64,000 nt of DNA from Pseudomonadota bacterium. GTDB lineage: Bacteria; Pseudomonadota; Gammaproteobacteria; Burkholderiales; Burkholderiaceae_E. Numbering within the stretch: position 1 is the first letter of the stretch; every line of letters begins with the position of its first letter. Where the stretch lies: NCBI GenBank assembly GCA_023388075.1, contig JAEWGX010000041.1, positions 62,001 through 126,000 of the forward strand, read 5' to 3'. A model generated the notes under the pieces. That model saw only the letters and a list, made by a program, of their open reading frames with translations, did no database searches and was not told the origin of the DNA. The position numbers were made by a program, and so were the translations under genes. Of the stretch, positions 50,892 to 58,517 are shown one piece after another.

Positions 50892-52745
50892 GTGAAGCTT
50901 CGCGACTTCCGCTTCCGACCGGCGCTCGTCGACTCGCTGAAGGAATACCGGCGCGCCGACTTCACCGCCGACCTCGGCGCCGGCCTGACCGTGGCCTGCG
51001 TGGCGATGCCGCTTGCGATGGCCTTCGGGATCGCGTCGGGCGTGAAGCCGGAGGCGGGCCTGATCACGGCGGTGATCGGCGGGGCGATCGTCGCGTTGCT
51101 CGGCGGCTCCCGCGTGCAGATCGCGGGACCGGCCGGCGCCTTCGTCGCACTGCTCTACGCCATCGTCGAGCGCTACGGCATCGCCAACCTGCTGATCGCG
51201 ACGATGATGGCCGGGGTGATCCTGATGGCGATGGGCGCGTTCCGCCTGGGCCAGCTGGTGCGCTTCGTGCCGGTCCCGATCGTCATCGGTTTCACCAACG
51301 GCATCGCCATCGTCATCGCGATGTCGCAGGTGAAGGACCTGCTGGGCCTGGACATCGCGGAGATGCCGGCCAACTTCTTCTCGCAGATCGCGACCCTTCA
51401 GCAGCACCTGCACACGATCAACTGGTGGGCCGTCGGGCTGGCCGTCGCCGGGCTCGTGCTGCTCATATTCTGGCCAAAGGCAGCGGGCAGCAAGCCGGTC
51501 ACGCGCCGCGAGGCCATCATGGACGGTGAACCGGCCACCGAGATCCTTCGCGACATGCCGGAGGCCGCGGCGTCGAGCGCCCCGGCGGCGCAGGTGGCGT
51601 CGACGCCACCCGCATCGGCGCCTCGGCGGATGGAGCCGGATGCCCCTGCTGCCGCGGGCGACGGAGGCAGACCTCGCGGCACGGTGCTCATGGCCGTGTT
51701 GCGGGCGGTGCCCGGACCCCTGGTCGTGCTGATCCTGGGCACGCTCGCGGTCTGGGCGTTCGGGCTGCCGGTGGAAACGATCGGCTCGCGGTTCGGCGGC
51801 ATTCCGCGGGAGATCCCGGACATCCAGTTGCCGGCCTTCGACTGGCAGACCGCGCAGAACCTGGTGGCGCCCACTCTCTCGATCGCCTTCCTGGGCGCGA
51901 TCGAGTCGCTCCTATGCGCCCGGGTGGCCGACGGCATCCTGGGCGATCGCCACGATCCCAACCAGGAGCTCATGGCCCAGGGCGCGGCCAACTTCGTCGC
52001 CCCGCTCTTCGGCGGCATCGCGGTCACCGGCACGATCGCCCGCACGGTCACCAACATTCGCAGCGGCGCGCGGACGCCGGTCGCCGGACTGGTGCACTCG
52101 GCCGCCCTGCTCGCGTTCATGCTCCTGCTCGCGCCGATGGCGACCTTCATCCCGATGGCCGTGCTCGCGTCCATCCTCCTGTTCGTCGCCTGGAACATGG
52201 GCGAGTGGCGCGCGTTCGCCCACCTGCGCCACTTCTCGAACAACTACCGTCTGGTGCTGCTCGCCACCTTCCTGCTGACGGTCGTGTTCGACCTCACGGT
52301 GGCGGTCCAGGTGGGGCTGATCCTCGCAAGCCTGCTCTTCATCACCCGGGTCTCCTCGCTCACCCGCATCGAGCGCGTGCGACTGCCCGGGGATCTCGCC
52401 ACGCTTCCGGACGGGCGCACGGTCGGCGCATGGCGCGTCTTCGGATCGCTCTTCTTCGGGTCCGTGGGCAAGCTCGACGCCCTGCTGGATCCGGCCGAGA
52501 CGCTGCCCGACGTGGTCATCCTGGCGATGCACCAGGTGATCAACGTGGACACCACCGGCCTGGATGCGCTCAAGGGACTGCACCGGCACCTCGAGCGGCG
52601 CGGCGGCCGCCTGGTGCTGGCCGACCTCAACCAGCAGCCGGCCTCGCTGCTGCGCCGCTCCGGCTTCCTCGCCGACCTGGGGCCGGACAGCGTGTTCGAC
52701 CGGCTCGACGACGCCTACGAGCATATCCGCGGCAAGCCGGCTTGA
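50892..52745 (+). CDS. SulP-family anion transporter with STAS domain and loop insertion
   Basis: A 617-residue inner-membrane transporter (SLC26/SulP). Helix signatures include GLTVACVAMPLAMAFGIASG, GGSRVQIAGPAGAFV and FVPVPIVIGFTNGIAIVIAM. The second half has ESLLCARVADGILGDRHDPN. A C-terminal STAS domain follows (VVILAMHQVINVDTTGLDAL, RRGGRLVLADLNQQ). Between the halves (about residues 200-260) sits a polar Ala/Pro-rich segment of about 60 residues absent from typical members. The start is GTG, 15 bases after metG. The ion could be sulfate, bicarbonate or another anion. Confidence 0.9.
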   Translation: MKLRDFRFRPALVDSLKEYRRADFTADLGAGLTVACVAMPLAMAFGIASGVKPEAGLITAVIGGAIVALLGGSRVQIAGPAGAFVALLYAIVERYGIANLLIATMMAGVILMAMGAFRLGQLVRFVPVPIVIGFTNGIAIVIAMSQVKDLLGLDIAEMPANFFSQIATLQQHLHTINWWAVGLAVAGLVLLIFWPKAAGSKPVTRREAIMDGEPATEILRDMPEAAASSAPAAQVASTPPASAPRRMEPDAPAAAGDGGRPRGTVLMAVLRAVPGPLVVLILGTLAVWAFGLPVETIGSRFGGIPREIPDIQLPAFDWQTAQNLVAPTLSIAFLGAIESLLCARVADGILGDRHDPNQELMAQGAANFVAPLFGGIAVTGTIARTVTNIRSGARTPVAGLVHSAALLAFMLLLAPMATFIPMAVLASILLFVAWNMGEWRAFAHLRHFSNNYRLVLLATFLLTVVFDLTVAVQVGLILASLLFITRVSSLTRIERVRLPGDLATLPDGRTVGAWRVFGSLFFGSVGKLDALLDPAETLPDVVILAMHQVINVDTTGLDALKGLHRHLERRGGRLVLADLNQQPASLLRRSGFLADLGPDSVFDRLDDAYEHIRGKPA

Positions 52746-52761
52746 GGACGGGCCACTCCGC

Positions 52762-52806
52762 CCAGGGACGCCCCGGCGCACCGGGACGTATCCGGGCGCG
52801 CCCTGG
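52762..52806. terminator. Nested hairpins between convergent SulP and LysR genes
   Basis: CCAGGG (52762-52767) can pair with CCCTGG (52801-52806) around an inner CCCGG/CCGGG stem. The position between converging genes suggests termination, but there is no T-run. Confidence 0.3.
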
Positions 52807-52815
52807 CGACCCGCT

Positions 52816-53688
52816 TCAGCGCGGCGCCAGGGCCTGCAGGAACACGCGCACCCGCGCCGGCAAGCGCTGGCGCCCGGGCAGCAGTGCGTACATCCGCAGC
52901 GGATCGCAGTCGAAGTCCGGCAGCAACCGCGCCAACTGACCCGCGGCGACCGCCGGGGCGCAGAACGTGGCTGTGATCCGCGCGACACCCAGCCCGGCGA
53001 CGGCGGCCTGAAGCCGCAGCGACGCGTTGGGGCTGCGCATCCGCGGCACCAGCGGAACGGTCAGCGACGTGCCGTCGGCATCGTGGAAAAGCCACTCGGC
53101 ATCGTCTCCGGACGCGATCGCGGGCAGAAGCGCGAGATCGGACGGCGCCTTTGGCGCGCCGTACCGTCCCAACAGGGCGGGCGCGGCGAAGATGCCGCGC
53201 TGCAGGCAGAAGATGCGGCGCGCCACCAGGCCGGAATCGGGCAGCACCGTGTCCAGCGCGGTGAAGACGATGTCGTAGCGATCGGCCACGAGATCCACGC
53301 GGTCGTAGTGCATGTCGATATCGATCTCGAGCGCCGGGTAACGGGCGAGCAGGTCGGTGGCGACCGGCCCCAGGTGATGGGCGGCGAACTCGTAGGGCGC
53401 GGCGATCCGCAGTCGACCCGCCACCGTCCGCGCGGAAGCGGCCGATTCGTCGCGCAGCGCGCGCAGGCGATCGAAGACGGGCGCCGCCTTCCGGTAGAGC
53501 TCCTCGCCCTGGGCGGTCAGGCGGACCCGGCGGGTGGTGCGCTCCAGAAGGCGGCTGTCGAGCGCCGCTTCCAGGCGCGCGATCGCCGCGCTGACCCGCG
53601 ACTTCGGCCATCGCAGCGTGCGGGCGGCGGCCGTGAAACCGCCCTCGTGGGCGACGTGGCAGAACGCGTCGAAGTCATCCCAGCTCAT
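52816..53688 (-). CDS. LysR-family transcriptional regulator
   Basis: A 290-residue regulator. The N-terminal winged HTH is clear (FDAFCHVAHEGGFTAAARTL, KSRVSAAIARLEAALDSRLL, ERTTRRVRLTAQGEELY). The effector domain (from about residue 90) is of the short type with VAGRLRIAAPYEFAAH and DRVDLVADRYDIVF. Its start overlaps the end of the Rieske oxygenase gene by 14 bases on the same strand. That is unusual for LysR regulators, which are mostly divergent from their target. I infer it controls its own operon. Confidence 0.92.
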   Translation of the reverse strand: MSWDDFDAFCHVAHEGGFTAAARTLRWPKSRVSAAIARLEAALDSRLLERTTRRVRLTAQGEELYRKAAPVFDRLRALRDESAASARTVAGRLRIAAPYEFAAHHLGPVATDLLARYPALEIDIDMHYDRVDLVADRYDIVFTALDTVLPDSGLVARRIFCLQRGIFAAPALLGRYGAPKAPSDLALLPAIASGDDAEWLFHDADGTSLTVPLVPRMRSPNASLRLQAAVAGLGVARITATFCAPAVAAGQLARLLPDFDCDPLRMYALLPGRQRLPARVRVFLQALAPR

Positions 53689-54775
53689 GGACCCGGGGCT
53701 GCGGGACCGCGGCCCCGTCGCGCATCGGCGGCGCTCCGGCAGGCGCGGCGCGCTCCGCGGCGATCAGCTCGTCCATGACGCGGCGGAAGTGCGTGAGCGG
53801 GCCGTCGGAGGCGATCGGGACCATCCGGAACTCCGGGTCGGCATCGAGGGTGCGCTGCTGCGCCTCGATGATCGCCTTGTCCTCCATGAAGCCTTCCACC
53901 AGGCTCGCGTGCAGCGACCGCGAGATGGTCGAGTCGTCGCCCTCGAAGTCGTTGAGGTAGCTCCAGAAGAAGTGCGTGGTGCGACGGGTTTCCGGCGTGA
54001 GGAACTGGCAGTTCCTGTACTGGCGCGCGCCCTCCAGGTTGCCCTTTTCCGCTCCGCTGCCCGCCGGCGAGAACAGCGTCTCCAGGAAGAAGATGCCGGG
54101 CACCCGCATGTGGCCGATATTGCGCCGATCCACCGGCGCGTCCTTCTCCGGGATGACCTTGCGGTGGAACGGCGGCGGCGCGCTGTTCATGTGCCAGCGC
54201 TCTACCCGGAAGCCGCCGGGCAGCCGCTCCACCGCGACCGGCTTCGTCTTGTAGGCGTACTCCTCGGAGCCGCCCAACGTCTTCGTATGGACGAAGGCGA
54301 GGTGAGCGAAGTCGCTCAGGTTGTCGACGATGAGCAGGTAGTTGGAGTCGTAGTGCAGGTAGTCCGGGATCCCCTTCCATCTGCGGTCACGCAGGTAGGG
54401 GAAGTCCACGATCAGGTCAGGATCCGCCTTTTTCGGCTCTCCCATCCAGATCCACACCAGATGGTCCCGCTCCACCACGGGATAGCTCTGCACAGCCACC
54501 TTGGGCGGCACCTTCTCCTGCCCCGGGATCTGGATGCAGCGGCCGGTGTGATCGAACTTGAGGCCGTGGTACATGCAGCGGATGCAGTCGCCTTCGCGCC
54601 GGCCCATCGAGAGCAGCGCTCCGCGATGGCAGCATCGATCCCGCAGCGCCACCACCCGGCCGCTCTCGCCCTTGTAGAGGAGGATGCCCTCCTCCATGAT
54701 CGTGCGGGCAAGCAGCCTGCCGTCGATCAGCTCGTGGTCCCACGCGGCCACGTACCAGCAGTTCCTGAGGAACAT
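53675..54775 (-). CDS. Rieske [2Fe-2S] aromatic ring-hydroxylating/demethylating oxygenase, VanA-like
   Basis: A 366-residue oxygenase subunit. The Rieske cluster motif is CxH in CCHRGALL and CxxH in CMYHGLKFD. The mononuclear iron site shows NLSDFAHLAFVHTKTL (two His). The size and start (MFLRNCWYVAAW) fit the single-component VanA/phthalate-type oxygenases that hydroxylate or O-demethylate aromatic acids. No reductase or ferredoxin gene is nearby, so the electron donor must come from elsewhere. The ATG at 54775 is preferred over one eight codons upstream. Confidence 0.9.
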   Translation of the reverse strand: MFLRNCWYVAAWDHELIDGRLLARTIMEEGILLYKGESGRVVALRDRCCHRGALLSMGRREGDCIRCMYHGLKFDHTGRCIQIPGQEKVPPKVAVQSYPVVERDHLVWIWMGEPKKADPDLIVDFPYLRDRRWKGIPDYLHYDSNYLLIVDNLSDFAHLAFVHTKTLGGSEEYAYKTKPVAVERLPGGFRVERWHMNSAPPPFHRKVIPEKDAPVDRRNIGHMRVPGIFFLETLFSPAGSGAEKGNLEGARQYRNCQFLTPETRRTTHFFWSYLNDFEGDDSTISRSLHASLVEGFMEDKAIIEAQQRTLDADPEFRMVPIASDGPLTHFRRVMDELIAAERAAPAGAPPMRDGAAVPQPRVHELG

Positions 54776-54922
54776 GTCTCCACCTCCATGACGGCGCATC
54801 GCGGGTCGGTCCGCCCGCTCATGTTAGGAACCACGTGCCGTCCGGATCAACCACCAGCGCCGCACAGACTGTTCCGCAATCCGGACAATCCGCCCTGCCC
54901 CGGCGCGGGCTCGCAGGTGTCG

Positions 54923-55468
54923 CTACGGCGCGCCCTGCGTGCGCCAGTCCTCTATCCGCGTGATCCGCTTGACCCGCTTCGTCTGCTGGTCGAAGTGGGC
55001 GTTGAAGAACATCGTCGCCTGCGCGTCCCCTTCGTAGCGCCAGCTCCAGACCTCCTCGCCCGAGAGCGCGTACGAGGTCGTCTCGGTCTGCCGTCCGAGA
55101 ATCCGCCGCACGTCGTCCTGCGACATGCCGACCTTCACCTTCGCGAAGTTGGAATCCACGAGCGCGCGCTCCATGCCGAGGTAGCGGCCATCCGGGCCGA
55201 TGTGCACGAAGTAGGTCTGGGTGCCCATGGGGCCCCTCGGATACTCCAGCTTCTTCGCGCCATTCTCCTCCTCCCAGACGAGATCCGGCACGCCCATCAA
55301 CTGGCGCACGTCCTGTTCGGTGTGCTGGCCCACCACCAGCTTCTTCTCGGCGAAGTAGTCGCAGCCGGCGGTCGTGGCCGCCAGCGCGAAGGCGACCGAG
55401 GCCGCAGCCGCCAGGCGGGCGACCGCCCGCGGGGTCCATCTCTCCGGACGAGTGCCGGTCCTTCCCAT
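54923..55468 (-). CDS. OmlA/BamE (SmpA)-like outer-membrane lipoprotein with duplicated domain
   Basis: A 181-residue lipoprotein. The signal peptide ends in a lipobox TTAGC, giving an N-terminal lipidated Cys. Two OmlA-like units follow: GQHTEQDVRQLMGVPDLVWE and GMSQDDVRRILGRQTETTSY, each with the helix-turn-strand pattern seen once in BamE. It ends in RVKRITRIEDW. BamE helps the outer-membrane protein assembly complex. The duplicated form may be an outer-membrane or periplasmic paralogue rather than BamE itself. It is divergent from the DUF3460 gene. The 147-base gap to the oxygenase holds no gene. Confidence 0.82.
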   Translation of the reverse strand: MGRTGTRPERWTPRAVARLAAAASVAFALAATTAGCDYFAEKKLVVGQHTEQDVRQLMGVPDLVWEEENGAKKLEYPRGPMGTQTYFVHIGPDGRYLGMERALVDSNFAKVKVGMSQDDVRRILGRQTETTSYALSGEEVWSWRYEGDAQATMFFNAHFDQQTKRVKRITRIEDWRTQGAP

Positions 55469-55519
55469 GTCGCTGTCGCTCTTCCGCCGGGCGGAGCCGG
55501 CGATTGGTTGCCCGTCAAC

Positions 55520-55525
55520 TACAAT
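55520..55525 (+). promoter_or_regulatory. -10 box upstream of DUF3460-scpA-murB
   Basis: TACAAT lies 30 bases before the DUF3460 start. A TTG-containing sequence upstream is too close to act as -35, so only the -10 is supported. Confidence 0.4.
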
Positions 55526-55555
55526 ACCATCCAACCGACACGTCGCAACGGCGCC

Positions 55556-55744
55556 ATGGCCTACGAATCCGATCTGACCCTGTTCCTCAAGAAGCTGAAA
55601 GCGCAACGCCCCAGCCTGGAATCCGAGCAGCGCCGCGGCCGCGCCATCTGGTGGGACCGTCCGCCGCTCGACCTGGAGCGCCGACGCGAGGAGCTGGAGG
55701 CGCGCGTGGCGCAGAAGCCTTACCCCTACCAGACCAAGGACTGA
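55556..55744 (+). CDS. DUF3460-family small protein
   Basis: A 62-residue basic, helical protein with the family pattern YESDLTLFLKKLKAQRPSL, RRGRAIWWDRP and an ending VAQKPYPYQTKD. Function is unknown. The family is, as far as I recall, confined to betaproteobacteria, which supports the taxonomic placement. It lies 27 bases before scpA and is probably co-transcribed. Confidence 0.85.
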   Translation: MAYESDLTLFLKKLKAQRPSLESEQRRGRAIWWDRPPLDLERRREELEARVAQKPYPYQTKD

Positions 55745-55771
55745 CGGGCAGCGCCCGGATCGGCAGGCCAT

Positions 55772-56626
55772 TTGACAGGTACGGTCGTCAGCCTCGAGGC
55801 AGGCAAGTCGCAAGTGCACCCCGGCGGGCACCAGGAGCAGCTCGAGCTGCCGATCGTCGCGCGCATCCATGGCGAGCCGCTGCGCCGCATCCCCAACGAT
55901 CTCTATATCCCCCCGGATGCGCTCGAGGTGCTGCTGGATGCCTTCGAGGGCCCGCTGGACCTGCTGCTCTACCTGATCCGCAAGCAGAACTTCGACATCC
56001 TCGACATCCCGATGGCCGAGGTGACGAACCAGTACCTCGCCTATGTGAACGAGATCCGCACGCGCAACCTGGAGCTCGCGGCGGAGTACCTGCTGATGGC
56101 CGCGGTGCTGATCGACATCAAGTCGCGCATGCTGCTGCCGGTCAAGAAGGCCGACAGCGACGAGGAGGTGGAGGATCCGCGCGCCGAGCTCGCCCGACGC
56201 CTGCTCCAGTACGAGATGATCAAGGCCGGCGCCGCGCGGCTGGACGAGCTGCCGCTTGCCGGCCGCGACTTCCTGCGCACGCAGGTCGTGGTGGATCACG
56301 ACGTGGTGATGCGCCTGCCCGAAGTCGCCCCGATCGATCTGCGCAACGCCTGGGCGGACGTGCTCAAGCGGGCCCGGCTGGTCCAGCACCACCAGGTGCA
56401 CCGCGAGGAGCTCTCGGTGCGCGAGCACATGACGGTCATCCTGCGCCGCCTGCAGACCCGCCGCTTCCTGGAGTTCCAGGACCTCTTCGACGTCGGCAAG
56501 GGCGTGCCGGTCGTCGTCGTGACCTTCGTCGCCATGCTGGAGCTGGCCAGGGAATCGCTGGTGCAGGTCACCCAGGCCGAGCCTTTCGCACCCATCTACG
56601 TCCGGTTGTCCTACCAGCCGAGCTAG
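55772..56626 (+). CDS. scpA: Segregation and condensation protein A
   Basis: A 284-residue kleisin that bridges SMC heads with ScpB. The N-terminal domain shows EVLLDAFEGPLDLLLYLIRK, FDILDIPMAEVTNQYLAYVN and AAEYLLMAAVLIDIKSRMLL. The C-terminal winged helix shows REHMTVILRRLQTRRFLEFQ and VVVTFVAMLELARESLVQV. The start is TTG at 55772, since no ATG lies near and the leader of about 50 residues is normal for betaproteobacterial members. No scpB or smc lies in the window. Confidence 0.92.
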   Translation: MTGTVVSLEAGKSQVHPGGHQEQLELPIVARIHGEPLRRIPNDLYIPPDALEVLLDAFEGPLDLLLYLIRKQNFDILDIPMAEVTNQYLAYVNEIRTRNLELAAEYLLMAAVLIDIKSRMLLPVKKADSDEEVEDPRAELARRLLQYEMIKAGAARLDELPLAGRDFLRTQVVVDHDVVMRLPEVAPIDLRNAWADVLKRARLVQHHQVHREELSVREHMTVILRRLQTRRFLEFQDLFDVGKGVPVVVVTFVAMLELARESLVQVTQAEPFAPIYVRLSYQPS

Positions 56627-56647
56627 CACGGCCGATCCGGCGAGCCC

Positions 56648-57694
56648 GTGATACCGCGTCCGCACCCACTCGACCTCACCACTCTCAATACCTTCGGCGT
56701 CACCGCGATGGCGCGCCAGGCCTGGACCGTGTCGGATCCGGCCTGCCTCGATGCGGTGCTCGAGGCCGCGGTGGCGGCGGGCCGCGAGCGGGCGCCCTTC
56801 GTGCTTGCCGGCGGGAGCAACCTGCTGCTTGCCCGCGACATCGACGAGCCGCTGCTGCTCGTGCGCCTCACCGGGCGCAAGCTGCTGGAGCAAGACGGCG
56901 ACCGCGTACTGGTGGAGGTCGCTGCCGGCGAGCCCTGGCATCCGCTGGTCCGCTGGACGCTCGACCAGGGATTGGCGGGACTCGAAAACCTCGCGCTGAT
57001 CCCCGGACTCGTCGGCGCGGCACCTTGGCAGAACATCGGCGCCTACGGGGTGGAGGTGGCAAGCCGCATCGACTCGGTGGCGGCGATCGAGATCGCCACC
57101 GGCCGCCGCCGCAGCTTCTCCGGTGCCGAATGCGCCTTCGCCTACCGCGACAGCTTCTTCAAGTCGCAGGCGGGCCGCGGGTGGCTGATCACCGCGGTGC
57201 GCCTGCGCCTGTCGCGGGCATCCGAGCCGCAGCTCGACTACGGCGAGCTGCGCGCGGAGATCGCCCGGCGCGCCGGCCCCCGGGCGAGCACCATGCCGAC
57301 GCCGGTCGAGGTGGCGGACGCGGTCGAGGCGATCCGCCGCCGCAAGCTGCCGGATCCCGCCGTGATCGGCAACGCGGGCAGCTTCTTCAAGAACCCTGTG
57401 GTGACGAGGGAGAAGGCCGAGGCGCTGCTCGGGCGCCACCCTGCCTTGCCGACCCACCCCGTCGTCGACGATCCGGCGCGGGTCAAGTTGTCAGCCGGCT
57501 GGCTCATCGAGCAGGCCGGCTGGCGCGGCCACCGCGAAGGCGATGCCGGTGTCAGCGCCGCGCACGCGCTGGTGCTGGTCAACCATGGCCGCGCCACCGG
57601 CGCGCAGCTGCTCGCGCTCGCCCGACGGGTGCAGGTCTCCGTGCAGGACAGCTTCGGCGTCGCGCTCGAGCCGGAGCCGGTCATCGTCGACTGA
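56648..57694 (+). CDS. murB: UDP-N-acetylenolpyruvoylglucosamine reductase MurB
   Basis: A 348-residue FAD enzyme making UDP-MurNAc for peptidoglycan. The FAD motif is FVLAGGSNLLL. LIPGLVGAAPWQNIGAYGVE and AFAYRDSFFK (catalytic Arg) follow, with the active-site Ser in AGSFFKNPVV. The C-terminal LSAGWLIEQAGWRGHREGDA and the type I insertion (AMPTPVEVADAV-like segment) match the E. coli class. The start is GTG at 56648, 21 bases after scpA. Confidence 0.96.
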   Translation: MIPRPHPLDLTTLNTFGVTAMARQAWTVSDPACLDAVLEAAVAAGRERAPFVLAGGSNLLLARDIDEPLLLVRLTGRKLLEQDGDRVLVEVAAGEPWHPLVRWTLDQGLAGLENLALIPGLVGAAPWQNIGAYGVEVASRIDSVAAIEIATGRRRSFSGAECAFAYRDSFFKSQAGRGWLITAVRLRLSRASEPQLDYGELRAEIARRAGPRASTMPTPVEVADAVEAIRRRKLPDPAVIGNAGSFFKNPVVTREKAEALLGRHPALPTHPVVDDPARVKLSAGWLIEQAGWRGHREGDAGVSAAHALVLVNHGRATGAQLLALARRVQVSVQDSFGVALEPEPVIVD

Positions 57695-57741
57695 ACGGCT
57701 CGAGGCGTAGGGCCGGGCTGCGCAGGACAACGGAGAATCCC

Positions 57742-57993
57742 ATGCCCCACGTGATCGTCGAGCGCAACTTCGAGATGCCCTTCACCAGCGAGGAGCTCGG
57801 GGCCGTCGAGGCCCGCATGAAGCCGTGCCTCGAGCTCTACAACGTCCGTTGGATCCGGAGCTACTGGTCCTCGGACCGGCGGCGCATGGTCCGCGAATAC
57901 GAGGCCGCCGACGTGGCGAGCGTCCGCAACCTCCAGCGGGAGGCGGGCGCGCGGTTCGAACGGGCCTGGGCGGCGGATATCCTCGAGGGATGA
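57742..57993 (+). CDS. DUF4242-type small protein
   Basis: An 83-residue protein resembling the DUF4242 / nickel-binding ferredoxin-fold group, with start MPHVIVERNFEMPFTSEEL, then YNVRWIRSYWSSDRRRMVRE and EAADVASVRNLQREAGARFE. A typical shallow beta-alpha-beta fold is expected. Known relatives bind nickel, but whether the metal ligands are kept here is uncertain. GGAGAAT precedes the ATG. Its stop overlaps the PIN gene in ATGA. Confidence 0.75.
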   Translation: MPHVIVERNFEMPFTSEELGAVEARMKPCLELYNVRWIRSYWSSDRRRMVREYEAADVASVRNLQREAGARFERAWAADILEG

Positions 57994-58460
57994 TCGAGGT
58001 CGGCGCCGTGCCCAGACTCTGCCTGGTGATCGACACCAACCTCTGGCTCGACATGCTGGTGTTCGACGATCCGTCGACCCGCCGTCTCGCGACGTTGCTC
58101 GATCCGCCGGCGGTCGCGCCGCTGGCAAGCGACGCCATGCGCGCCGAGCTCGCCGACGTGATCGATCGCGACCGCTTCGGCCTCGCACCGGAGCAGCGCC
58201 GTGCGGTGCTGGTCCGCTTCGATGCGCTGGTCACTCCCACACAAGCGGCACCGGACTGCCGCCTGCCGTGCCGCGACCCGGACGATCGCAAGTTCCTCGA
58301 CCTGGCGGTGACCCACCGGGTGGATTGGCTGCTGTCCCGCGACAAGGCGCTGCTTGCCGGCCGCAAGGCGGCGTGGGGGCGGTTCGGCGTGCGTATCGGC
58401 AAGGTCGGCGACTTCTATAATTGGCTCGACCAGGCCGCGGCGGGAACCCCCCGGGCCTGA
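57990..58460 (+). CDS. PIN-domain protein
   Basis: A 156-residue putative ribonuclease of the PIN family. The acidic residues appear in place: CLVIDTNLWLDML, AELADVIDRDRF, CRDPDDRKFLDLAV and WLLSRDKALL. It ends in a Trp/Ala tail. Annotations often call this group a toxin, but there is no antitoxin-like gene next to it. The gene is overlapped by DUF4242 and embedded in a housekeeping run, so a chromosomal role is likelier. Confidence 0.82.
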   Translation: MIEVGAVPRLCLVIDTNLWLDMLVFDDPSTRRLATLLDPPAVAPLASDAMRAELADVIDRDRFGLAPEQRRAVLVRFDALVTPTQAAPDCRLPCRDPDDRKFLDLAVTHRVDWLLSRDKALLAGRKAAWGRFGVRIGKVGDFYNWLDQAAAGTPRA

Positions 58461-58517
58461 GCGGCCCTGCCCGGACCCCTATCCGGCTTCCATTCCCCGG
58501 ACTCCCTTCGCAGCCCA

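Noticed and set aside
54923..57457. An 844-residue minus-strand protein ending in the OmlA-like domain
   Set aside because: Everything upstream of 55468 is antisense to DUF3460, scpA and murB. The lipoprotein has its own ATG, signal peptide and lipobox.
57990..58460. A toxin-antitoxin locus for the PIN-domain gene
   Set aside because: No antitoxin-like DNA-binding gene lies beside it. The neighbour resembles DUF4242 and the context is housekeeping.
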